Assembly: GCA_965213595.1 (NCBI GenBank)
Contig: CBDBZO010000001.1
Location: forward strand, 496,001-560,000
From: JBCCFC01 sp965213595
GTDB taxonomy: Bacteria; Chloroflexota; Anaerolineae; Caldilineales; Caldilineaceae
Reading direction: 5' to 3'
DNA length: 64,000 nt
The notes under the pieces are model-generated. The model made no database searches. It had not been told where the DNA came from and saw only the letters and a program-made list of their open reading frames with translations. Below, piece after piece: positions 9,416 to 16,813 of this stretch (the first letter of the stretch is position 1; each line of letters starts with the position of its first letter). The position numbers were made by a program, and so were the translations under genes.

Positions 9416-9422
9416 AGAAGAG

Positions 9423-9893
9423 ATGACCATCCAACCCTATGCCCCAGCCGACAGCCCCGCCATCCGCGACCTGCTCACACGCATCGGCTGGGCCACACAG
9501 TTTATCGATGGCCAAATTGACGGTTTGGCCGTTTTCAACCGCAACATGGAAAACAGCTGCATTTTTGTTGCCAGTGTTGAGGGAATGCTTATTGGCTACG
9601 TCTCCATGCAGTTCGCTCCCTGGCATCGCCTGGCCCAACTCCACGGCCTCGCCGTTAACCCCGACTGGCGGCGGCACGGAGTGGCGCGGTTGCTGGTGAG
9701 AGCGGCGGAGGCATTTGCACGCGAGCGGGACGGTCGCGGGGTGTATGTAGATACGCCGGTCAACAATGTGACGGGGCGGGCATTTTACGAGTCGATGGGG
9801 TATGAGCACGATTACACGATGAGCAAGTATTACGACGAGGGGATCGATGGCGTGACGTATGTAAAGTTTTTCGGCAGAACAGCATTACCATAA
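9423..9893 (+). CDS. GNAT family N-acetyltransferase
   Basis: 156-residue single-domain acetyltransferase. The acetyl-CoA motif A is LHGLAVNPDWRRHGVARLLV (about residues 77-96), and motif B is NVTGRAFYESMGYEHDYTMS. The ATG at 9423 comes seven bases after the response regulator stop with an AGAGAAG site. The substrate is unknown; small-molecule or antibiotic amines are common for this type. Confidence 0.88.
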   Translation: MTIQPYAPADSPAIRDLLTRIGWATQFIDGQIDGLAVFNRNMENSCIFVASVEGMLIGYVSMQFAPWHRLAQLHGLAVNPDWRRHGVARLLVRAAEAFARERDGRGVYVDTPVNNVTGRAFYESMGYEHDYTMSKYYDEGIDGVTYVKFFGRTALP

Positions 9894-9934
9894 AGATTTA
9901 TGGTTGGAAGTATGGCAAAACGCATGGTATAATC

Positions 9935-10219
9935 ATGACAACGTTTGAGTGGGATAACGAAAAGAACATCAACAACAAAGCGACCCACGGCATTACGTTT
10001 GAAGTGGCACAGCATGTTTTCTTTGACGAAAGGCGCATCATCATTCACGATGAGAAACACAGCGAAGAGGAAGAGCGTTGGTTTTGCATTGGTGAAGTCG
10101 ACGGTCAAATTTTGACGGTACGCTTTACGCTCAGATCGGGCAGGATTCGTATCTTTGGCGCAGCGGAGTGGCGAAAATGGAGGCGATATTATGAACAAGA
10201 AAATGGATTACGGGGATGA
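9935..10219 (+). CDS. brnT: BrnT-type toxin
   Basis: 94-residue RelE-fold ribonuclease toxin. It begins MTTFEWDNEKNINNKATHGI, the standard BrnT opening (FEWD.xKN...KHGI/F), and ends in RIRIFGAAEWRKWRRYYEQE, equivalent to the R(I/V)I.AR.A...ER..YE pattern. It overlaps brnA by 29 bases, as in classical brnTA operons. A TGGTATAAT extended -10-like sequence ends one base before the ATG, too close to serve this start unless the message is leaderless or starts inside the gene. Confidence 0.92.
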   Translation: MTTFEWDNEKNINNKATHGITFEVAQHVFFDERRIIIHDEKHSEEEERWFCIGEVDGQILTVRFTLRSGRIRIFGAAEWRKWRRYYEQENGLRG

Positions 10220-10421
10220 GCCAATTGGAGAGGTTACGCGCGTGGCAGACTTCCTGCCGCCCCCTTCGCAGCTGGTTCCAAGGGAAGAAACAGTAAAGGT
10301 GACGCTGACGTTGAGCAAGGAGAGCGTCGAGTTTTTCAAGGAGGAAGCCAAAAGAAACAACGTATCGTATCAACGGATGATCCGGCAGCTTGTGGATCAA
10401 TACGCGCGGCAGTATGCGTGA
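10191..10421 (+). CDS. brnA: BrnA-type antitoxin
   Basis: 76-residue antitoxin. Its C-terminal half (VKVTLTLSKESVEFFKEEAK, then SYQRMIRQLVDQYA) is a ribbon-helix-helix of the BrnA/CopG kind. It would neutralise BrnT and bind the operon promoter. The start at 10191 lies inside brnT, which supports translational coupling. The next ORF begins at the base after its stop codon. Confidence 0.88.
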   Translation: MNKKMDYGDEPIGEVTRVADFLPPPSQLVPREETVKVTLTLSKESVEFFKEEAKRNNVSYQRMIRQLVDQYARQYA

Positions 10422-10616
10422 ATGGGGAACGCCTTTGTACGCGAAAAGGGTGGTCGCAGGGTGTTTGTGGAGCAGATTCCTAGAAAGGAAAGTTGTGTGA
10501 CAGGTACCTATGCTCAAGTCGTGGTTCCCGATCACAAACAAATTGATAGAGGAACACTGCGCGGCATCATTCGCCAAACGGAGACGAGCGTCGATGAATT
10601 TGTCGCACTGCTTTAA
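10422..10616 (+). pseudogene. truncated HicA-like toxin remnant
   Basis: The 64-residue frame reads AFVREKGGRRVFV...VVVPDHKQIDRGTLRGIIRQ then TETSVDEFVALL. This is the second strand to the C-terminus of a HicA (YcfA-like) mRNA interferase of the longer type. The first helix (about 20 residues) is missing, and the catalytic His of the G(S/G)H motif is replaced by Arg (GGRR). The frame starts immediately after the brnA stop, so a deletion probably joined the two. No HicB-like antitoxin follows. Confidence 0.6.
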
Positions 10617-10698
10617 GGCTGAAGTTATCCGCATTTCTTTTTGTTGACTTTTTCCATCAGAACTTACTCGTCAGAATACGCACGCTAATTTTGCTTAT

Positions 10699-12145
10699 AT
10701 GTATTCCTTCTACCTCTCTCCCACCACGCTCGACGAGGCCCTGGCGCTCAAGTCCCAACATCGGGAGGCCGCGCGCATCCTTGCGGGCGGCACGGATTTG
10801 CTGATCGAGCTTCAGCGCGGCGGGCGGCGCGTGGAGAATGCGGCGGACGGCTCGCTGGTCGCGCCCGGCGTGATCGACCTGACAAGAGTGCCCGGCTTGG
10901 CCGACATCACCGAAAGCGACGGCCGGCTGCACCTCGGCCCGCTGGTGACGCACAACCAGTGTGTCGCCAGCGATTTGATCGTCGAGCACGCCTTTCCGCT
11001 GGCGAGGGCCTGCTGGGAAGTCGGCGCGCCGCAGATTCGCAACCGGGCGACGATTGCCGGCAATATCATCACCGCCAGCCCGGCCAACGATTCCCTCGTG
11101 CCGCTGCTGGCGCTGAAGGCGACGGTGACGCTCGCCAGCGCGACGCGGGGCGAGCGCACGGTTGCGCTGGGCGAATTCCTGACGGGCTTTCGGCAGGTCG
11201 ATCTCGCGCCGGATGAAATTTTGGTGCGCGTGTCGATCCCGATTTGGGAAAGGTCAGCGCGGCACCTTTATCAAGCTGGGGCTGCGGCGGGCGCAGGCGA
11301 TCAGCGTCGTGAGCGCGGCCGCTGTAGGGCAATTTGACGGCGAAGGCGAAGCGATGCGCGTCGATGAAATCGCCATTAGCCTGGGCGCTGTCGCGGCGAC
11401 GGTGGTGCGTGTGGCGGCGGTGGAGGATTTTTTGGAGGGCAAAACGCTGACCGACGATGTGGTTGACGAGGCGGCGCGGCTGGCGACGGAGAGCGTCTCG
11501 CCGATCGATGACGTGCGCGGGTCGGCGGCGTACCGCAGCGGGATGGTCGAGGCGCTGGTGGGGCGAGCGCTGCGGCAGCTGCGGGATGGTCGCGAGCGCT
11601 TGGGGTGGCTGGAGCGGCCGGTGATGCTGTGGGGGGAGACGGAGGGGCGGTGGCCGGTGGCAGATGGCAAATGGTCAATGGTCAACGGTGAATTGTCAAT
11701 GGTTAATGGGGAGGAAGTGGCGCTGACGGGGGAGCGGACGCTCTTGGATGCGCTGCGGGCGGCGGGCTATGTGGGGGTAAAGTCGGGGTGTGCGGAGGGG
11801 GAGTGTGGATCGTGTACCGTCTTTTTGGACGGCATGGCGGTGATGGCGTGCATGGTTCCGGCGGAGCGCGCGCGCGGCAGCAGAGTCACCACGGTGGAGG
11901 GGCTGGCGGCGGGTTTAGCCAGTGATGGCGAGCCGCTGCACCCGGTGCAGGCGGCGCTGGTGCAGAGTGGCGGCGTGCAGTGTGGCTACTGCACGCCCGG
12001 CTTTGTGATGAGCGCGGCCAAGCTGCTGGCGGAGCGCCCGCACCCCACGCGCACCGAGGCGCAGGAGGCGCTGACGGGTAATCTCTGTCGCTGCACGGGC
12101 TACCGCAAAATCATCGATGCGGTGGTGGCGGCGGGGAGACAGTAA
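10699..12145 (+). CDS. fused FAD-binding and 2Fe-2S subunit of a xanthine dehydrogenase-family enzyme, frameshifted
   Basis: Domain order: FAD-binding (LAGGTDLL and IRNRATIAGNI), FAD C-terminal domain, a repetitive linker, then the 2Fe-2S domain with all eight Cys (GCAEGECGSCTVF plus a fourth Cys, and CGYCTPGF plus NLCRCTGY). Such subunits pass electrons from a molybdopterin subunit to FAD. No molybdopterin subunit is encoded nearby, so the catalytic partner is missing or elsewhere. The frame breaks near 11241-11250 (GATTTGGGAAAGG): the first part ends ILVRVSIPI and the second continues GKGQRGTFIKLGLRRAQA. The length is one base over 482 codons, so one extra base in a homopolymer run fits. 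The order FAD then 2Fe-2S in one chain is unusual for three-subunit enzymes. Confidence 0.85.
11657..11712 (+). repeat. intergenic-type repeat inside a reading frame
   Basis: Units of the form TCAATGGT recur three to four times and are translated as WSMVNGELSMVNGE. They form the linker between the FAD and 2Fe-2S domains. The style matches the short-unit repeats found between genes elsewhere in the window. Confidence 0.7.
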
Positions 12146-12217
12146 GCAGTAGGTCAGTAAGCAGTGGATGAACTGATTGGTTGTGTCACCGCTCGCACTG
12201 AAAAACTGCTTATTGAA
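12141..12217. repeat. degenerate inverted repeat between convergent genes
   Basis: CAGTAAGCAG occurs twice at 12141-12165, and a loosely complementary CTGCTTATTG stretch lies near 12206-12217. It sits between the oxidoreductase and the DUF2325 gene, which converge. Confidence 0.5.
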
Positions 12218-12232
12218 GACTAACCACTGGCT

Positions 12233-13909
12233 TTATTCCGCTTGTCGCGTTTCCAGCCGCTTGCCCACCTGATCCACAATGTGGTGGGCGACGATGTTGG
12301 GACTGTAGCCGCCGGGCAGGCGCACGAGCAGCTTGTCGTATTTCTCACAGAAGGTCTTTACATCGCTAAAGCCGTGGCGGGACCAGCGGATGGCCAACAG
12401 CACCACGTCCACCTCGGCGTTGGCGACCTGTGGCTCGAACTCGGTGTAGCTCTGGTCCTGCCCCTCGATCCACACCAGTTCGTTTAGCTCAAACGCTTCC
12501 TCCAGCGCCTGCTGGGCGTGGGGGCGCAATTCACCGCCAATCAGCACCACTTTGCGACCGCGCAGGTGCTGCGTCACCTCCCGGACTTCTGTCGTGGGCA
12601 TGACGGGCTTTTCGGCTTTTTGGGCGAGCGCATGTTCGGCCACGGCCAGCGCGTTGTCGATCTCGCGCAGGACCAGATCAAAATGCTTGGGCAGCGCCAG
12701 CGCTTCGGGGATTTCGTCCACCACGGGCAGCAGCAGCTCGCGCAGCTCGATGTTGCTTGGCGGCAGCCCGTTTTCCACCAGCGACTCCACCGCCTCCACG
12801 GCTTTGGCCCAGTTGTGGCCGTGATCGCGCTTGGGATATTTGTCAATTTGCCCCAGGTGATAGCGCAGTTTGTTGAAGAGCTGCTGAAAGAGCGCCGTTC
12901 GCTCCTCGCGCTGCTCGTACTCATCGCCCAACCCGCGGATGCGTTCGCGCAGCGATTCCGCCACGTCCGGCGTGGCCAGATCATCGCGGCGCATGTGGCG
13001 GTGGATCAAAATTTGGCGCGAGGCGCTGGCTTCGCGCAGCCAGGAAAAAATTTTGGCCTGGTCGGTATCGCCCTGCTCGTTGACGGCGACAATGGCGCTG
13101 TAGAGCGCCGACTGCGCTTCGGCCAGCAGCGCCATGATGGGCGCGAGGTCGATTGTTGCGCCCGTATCGGCTTCGCAGTCCAGCAGTTTATCCAGCAGTT
13201 CAACGGATTCGGCAGCAGCGTCAAAGCAGCCCGCCAACTCCACGTAGCGCGGCCAGCTTTCGGGTGGGGGCGAATGGTGGTGCAGCATCCACAGGTAGCA
13301 ATCGGGCAGCGCCTTGGCGCGTCCAATTAGATCGTACTGTTCCGGTGCGATCTCCGTGCGATAGTCCGCCCCAGCCTCCAGCCGCCGCTGGCGCTCCAAC
13401 ACCCAGCGCGCCCCTTCGGCTTTAAGCCGGCAGCGCTGTCGAATCAGCGGCAGTTCATCATCGATGGTGGCGGCGTAGCGACTATAGCTAGGTTCGGGCT
13501 CTTCGGGCGCGGCCGCCATCGCTTCCGCCAGCTGGCGACCGTTGGTCGGCAGGTGGTTCTCAATCGCTTCCTCCCGCGCCGACAGCATTTCCTGAATCTG
13601 CTGGCGCATGGGGGGCTGTTCGGGCACTGTTTCGGGTACGCGCGGCTGGGGTTCGTCCAACGGCTGCGGGGAAAGATGACCATTTGTGTCTAAAATCGGC
13701 GGAGAGGCAGATTCACGGTTGTCTACTGAACTATCTATCTCAGTATTAGAGACCGAACTGGGCTGAACGTGCTCCTCTGCTTCTGCCGTCAGCACCAGCA
13801 GCCCCCGGGCAAACTCGCGCAGAAACGCCCGCGCCTGGGGGTGCTCGTCAACTAACGCTTGTAAGTGTTGTATAGCTGGTACGAATGCTTCCGTTACATC
13901 TTTTTGCAT
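12233..13909 (-). CDS. DUF2325 domain protein of unknown function
   Basis: 558-residue protein. The C-terminal 105 residues (RKVVLIGGELRPHAQQALEE, then VDVVLLAIRWSRHGFSDVK, then LLVRLPGGYSPNIVAHHI) match the DUF2325 pattern: a Rossmann-like strand with GG, a central acidic patch and a conserved RWSRH/H position. The first 450 residues are a helical, Glu/Arg-rich region with a Pro/Glu-rich disordered part (about 55-110) and no domain I recognise. No signal peptide or membrane segment is seen, so it is cytoplasmic. It stands alone on the minus strand, with no operon partner to suggest a role. DUF2325 proteins are uncharacterised. Confidence 0.7.
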   Translation of the reverse strand: MQKDVTEAFVPAIQHLQALVDEHPQARAFLREFARGLLVLTAEAEEHVQPSSVSNTEIDSSVDNRESASPPILDTNGHLSPQPLDEPQPRVPETVPEQPPMRQQIQEMLSAREEAIENHLPTNGRQLAEAMAAAPEEPEPSYSRYAATIDDELPLIRQRCRLKAEGARWVLERQRRLEAGADYRTEIAPEQYDLIGRAKALPDCYLWMLHHHSPPPESWPRYVELAGCFDAAAESVELLDKLLDCEADTGATIDLAPIMALLAEAQSALYSAIVAVNEQGDTDQAKIFSWLREASASRQILIHRHMRRDDLATPDVAESLRERIRGLGDEYEQREERTALFQQLFNKLRYHLGQIDKYPKRDHGHNWAKAVEAVESLVENGLPPSNIELRELLLPVVDEIPEALALPKHFDLVLREIDNALAVAEHALAQKAEKPVMPTTEVREVTQHLRGRKVVLIGGELRPHAQQALEEAFELNELVWIEGQDQSYTEFEPQVANAEVDVVLLAIRWSRHGFSDVKTFCEKYDKLLVRLPGGYSPNIVAHHIVDQVGKRLETRQAE

Positions 13910-14120
13910 GTGATTGATAGCTCCCTTTTACATCTTCAACTAATCATCTTATCTTACCTACGTCGCGAAAGGCAAATCGTTTTTATCTGACGCAGCAATC
14001 GTAGATTCCGTAGCATAACCGAAGGGTTCGCCGTGCGTTGTACGACCTGCTGCATTTCACTTGGTGCAGGGGCCACAAGGCAGGGAGAGTTGTTTTAGTT
14101 GGAGCAAGTCGTCGTTCTGC

Positions 14121-14284
14121 TAGGTTCCGTTGACAGTTGGAAACTGGCCCTCACCCCCGGCCCCTCTCCCACAGTGGGAGAGGGAGAGGTTGGCTCCCTT
14201 CTCCCATCCTGGGAGAAGGGCTGGGGATGAGGGCGCGCTCGACTTACCTTTCAAGCCCGCTCAGCAAAATGTCAACGGAACCTA
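14121..14284. repeat. inverted-repeat element with 14-15 base perfect ends
   Basis: TAGGTTCCGTTGACA at 14121-14135 is repeated in perfect inverted form at 14270-14284. Between them lies a second nested hairpin (14147-14234). The ends resemble terminal inverted repeats of a small non-autonomous element. The remainder of the gap 13910-14363 shows no gene; it holds this element and the leader of the M20 peptidase. Confidence 0.6.
14147..14234. repeat. CCTCACCCCC-type hairpin, copy 1
   Basis: The GCCCTCACCCCC arm pairs with GGGGATGAGGGC and encloses two smaller hairpins (CCCTCTCCC/GGGAGAGGG and CCTTCTCCC/GGGAGAAGG). The same design occurs at 31572-31672 and 51550-51635. Confidence 0.8.
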
Positions 14285-14363
14285 ATGAAGCAGAAGCGCT
14301 ATTCGATTCTGGGAAAGTGCGCTATGCTTACGTTCTCGCGTCATCACCATGTAGAGGATTCCC

Positions 14364-15518
14364 ATGAACTACGAAAGTCTGCAAGCGTATTTTGAAGAAA
14401 AACAGGCCGAGATGCTCACCGTCGTTGAGCAATTGGTGGTGCAGGAAACGCCCAGCAGCGACAAGGCGCGGCTGGATGCTTTTGCGGAGCAGCTGGCCGC
14501 CCGCCTGCGCGACGCCGGGGCCGAAACCGAGATTGTGCCCAGCGTGCCAACGCGCGGACACACGGCGGGCAACCACGTGCGCGCGCGCTTTGGCCCGCCC
14601 AATGGCGAAGCGCCCGCGCTCGTCCTCTGCCACTTCGACACCGTCTGGCCCGTTGGTGCGCTGGCCACGCACCCCTTCCGCATTGATGGCGACGGCCGCG
14701 CCTACGGTCCCGGCATCTTCGACATGCAAACGAGCCTCGTGCTGACCGAGTACGCCATCCATGCCGTGCGCGATCTGTCGCTGACCCTGCCGAGACCCGT
14801 CACCATTTTGATGACGTCGGACGAGGAAGTCGGCAGCCCAACCTCGCGCGAGCTGATCGAGGACGAGGCGCGCGCGGCGGACTATGCGCTCGTGATGGAG
14901 TCGCCGCTGCCGGGCGGCGTGCTCAAGACGGCGCGCAAGGGCGGCGGCCACTTCACGGTTGACGTGACGGGCCGCGCGGCCCATGCGGGGGTGGAGCCGG
15001 AGAAGGGCATCAGCGCCATCCAGGAGCTGGCGCATCAAATTCTGGCACTGCACGCGCTGACGGATTTGGCGCGCGGCAGCACCGTCAACGTGGGCGTGAT
15101 CGAAGGGGGGACAGTGGGCAATTCGGTGGCCGCGCACGCCCGCGGCCTCGTCGACGTGCGCGCGTGGACGCAGGAGGAGGCGGAGCGGCTCGCCGCCGCG
15201 GTGCGCGCGCTGGAGCCGGTGACGCCCGGCGCTCAGGTGGAGATCAGCGGCGGCTTTAATCGGCTGCCGCTGGAGCGCACGGTGACGGGCGACCTGTTTG
15301 CACGCGCCCGCACAATCGGGGCCAAGCTGGGGCTGGCGCTGGAAGAGGGGGCCACGGGCGGCGGCAGCGACGGCAACATCACCGGTGCGCTGGGCGTGCC
15401 TACGCTGGACGGCCTCGGCGTCCCCGGCCACGGCGCCCACGCCGACCACGAGCACATCGAAGTCGCCGAGATGCCGGGGCGGGCAGCGCTGCTGGTCGCG
15501 CTGCTGATGGAGCTGTAA
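14364..15518 (+). CDS. M20 family metallopeptidase, carboxypeptidase G2-like
   Basis: 384-residue di-zinc hydrolase that removes C-terminal amino acids (often Glu) from peptides or folate-like amides. Metal-binding landmarks are CHFDTVWP near residue 90, GPGIFDMQ near 120, the catalytic pair SDEEVGSP near 155, MESPLPGG near 176, and the final His in GAHADHEHIE. The dimerisation domain lies at about 188-300 (GRAAHAGVEPEKG). No signal peptide is seen, so it is probably cytoplasmic and could process peptides brought in by the importer at 16.8-25.2 kb; that link is inference from proximity. Confidence 0.9.
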   Translation: MNYESLQAYFEEKQAEMLTVVEQLVVQETPSSDKARLDAFAEQLAARLRDAGAETEIVPSVPTRGHTAGNHVRARFGPPNGEAPALVLCHFDTVWPVGALATHPFRIDGDGRAYGPGIFDMQTSLVLTEYAIHAVRDLSLTLPRPVTILMTSDEEVGSPTSRELIEDEARAADYALVMESPLPGGVLKTARKGGGHFTVDVTGRAAHAGVEPEKGISAIQELAHQILALHALTDLARGSTVNVGVIEGGTVGNSVAAHARGLVDVRAWTQEEAERLAAAVRALEPVTPGAQVEISGGFNRLPLERTVTGDLFARARTIGAKLGLALEEGATGGGSDGNITGALGVPTLDGLGVPGHGAHADHEHIEVAEMPGRAALLVALLMEL

Positions 15519-15620
15519 GAGGATTTACTCTAGCAGTTCAAGAATTTAATCAGGTAATCTCGTTGAGCCGTTCGCATTTGAGGATGCTCACTCCGCGCAC
15601 TCGATTATTTGTTTAATCTG

Positions 15621-16406
15621 CTACAGCGAATCCGGATCGATTCCCGCCGCGCGCAGCCGTGCCGCCAGCTGATCGGCCCGCTGCCGCTCTTCGTCGGCCC
15701 GCTGCTGCTCTTCGTCGGCCCGCTGCCGCTCTTCGTCGGCCCGGCGCTGCGACTCCTCGGCGCGGCTCTGCTCCCGTTCGGCGCGTTCGATGCCCGTCAA
15801 CAGCGGGCGGCCTTCTTCATCACACCAGCGCAGCCACGTGGCCCCCATCTCTTCAAAATCACCGTTCCACAGCATCAAGCCCAGCTCTAGCTCCGGCAGC
15901 CACGAGTCCTCGCGTTCGCTGTAGTTTCTGCCGTGCAGCTCGAGCAAACGCAGCTTCTCGCCGCCCAACTGCTCATCTGGATCGAAGATGACGTAGTAGG
16001 GAATCCCGATCCGCGCGTAGAGCGCCACCTTGTCATCCGCCTCGCCCCCTTTGCGATTCGAGACAACTTCCACCACCACCTCCGGCGTCTTGCCGTAGAC
16101 CCACACCATGTAGGAGCGGTGAGCCTTTTCCCACACGTCCTCCGGCAGCTCCACATCCAGGCTAACGAGCACGTCCGGCACAATAGCCGGTTGGTGGATA
16201 GCGTAAAAGAGCCCCACGTTGGCCATGGCAACAAACGAACGCTCTTCCGCGCCGCCCCGCTACGAGGCATAGAGGCTGCGCGTGAGCAAACGCTGCTGCT
16301 TTTCGGAGAAGATATTATCCACGGGGTCGTCGTTCTCCGTTTCGATGTGTGAAATATCGGGCGACATCGCCAGCATTTCGCTTTCCTGAATTTGGGGTTG
16401 AGCCAT
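15621..16406 (-). pseudogene. Uma2-family putative endonuclease with internal TAG
   Basis: The gene starts MAQPQIQESEMLAMSPDISH at 16406 after an AGGACC site. The Uma2 (DUF820) restriction-like fold is visible: PDVLVSLDVELP, VVEVVSNRKGGEADDKVALY and GIPYYVIFDP. Codon 49 (16260-16262) is TAG in an otherwise open frame, one base from the TGG expected after LYAS. The only uninterrupted version starts at the ATG at 16226 and lacks the first helix and strand. The tail (last 60 residues) is a charged coiled coil made of ADEERQR units encoded by a 21-base tandem repeat. Uma2 genes are numerous in Chloroflexota and Cyanobacteria and their role is unknown. Confidence 0.75.
15676..15760 (-). repeat. 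21-base tandem repeat in the Uma2 tail
   Basis: About three and a half copies of a 21-base unit (GCCGCTCTTCGTCGGCCCGC on the plus strand, variable by one or two bases) encode seven-residue units RADEERQ of the coiled-coil tail. Copy number could vary between strains. Confidence 0.8.
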
Positions 16407-16813
16407 GGAGAGGTCCTTTTGCACAAAAACAGAGGTTCGTTTCCACATTGTAGCACGTGTGGGGGAATGGCTCAATGAGCATTTTGCACAAAAGGTACAG
16501 TTGTGCTAGATTCTGGAATGAATCCCACAGGCAGTGCTTCTCAACTGTTGTTGGCGTACGCCCCACGCTGCTGTTGTTGGCATACACCACACACCACACG
16601 CCACACCTCTCGCTGTATATCTAGCTATACATCTCGTGAAATTTCACGGAGAGTGATTGAGCGTTCGTCAAGTGGTCGCCCGTCGTCCGCCCTGCGCTTG
16701 GCCTCTCCGCTGCGAGCAGTGAGTTGCCCCTGCCTCGACACCCTAACGAACTCGATTTTTACCTCAATCTGTCAAATTGGCTGTACATTCTACAAAAAAG
16801 GAGATCAACACCT
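16407..16813 (+). promoter_or_regulatory. leader region of the peptide importer operon
   Basis: No gene is seen in these 407 bases. A 22-base imperfect direct repeat (CTGTTGTTGGCRTAC) begins near 16544 and 16571 and is followed by CACACCACAC tracts. An operator-like palindrome TGTATA-six bases-TATACA lies at 16614-16631. A strong AAAAAGGAG site at 16795-16803 serves the binding-protein gene. Confidence 0.45.

Noticed and set aside
9928..9933. TATAAT as the promoter of brnT
   Set aside because: It ends one base before the start codon expected from homologues, so it cannot serve the full-length brnT message unless the start lies further in.
3980..16262. Recoding of TAG as a sense codon (higB and Uma2 both have one in-frame TAG)
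   Set aside because: TAG serves as the normal stop of transketolase, the MOSC protein, the AhpD-like gene and others in this window, and no pyrrolysine genes are visible. Point mutations or base errors are simpler.
16238..16352. Opposite-strand ORFs over the Uma2 gene and several long antisense ORFs across GC-rich genes
   Set aside because: They are Ala/Arg/Gln/His-rich shadows of real genes with no family features.
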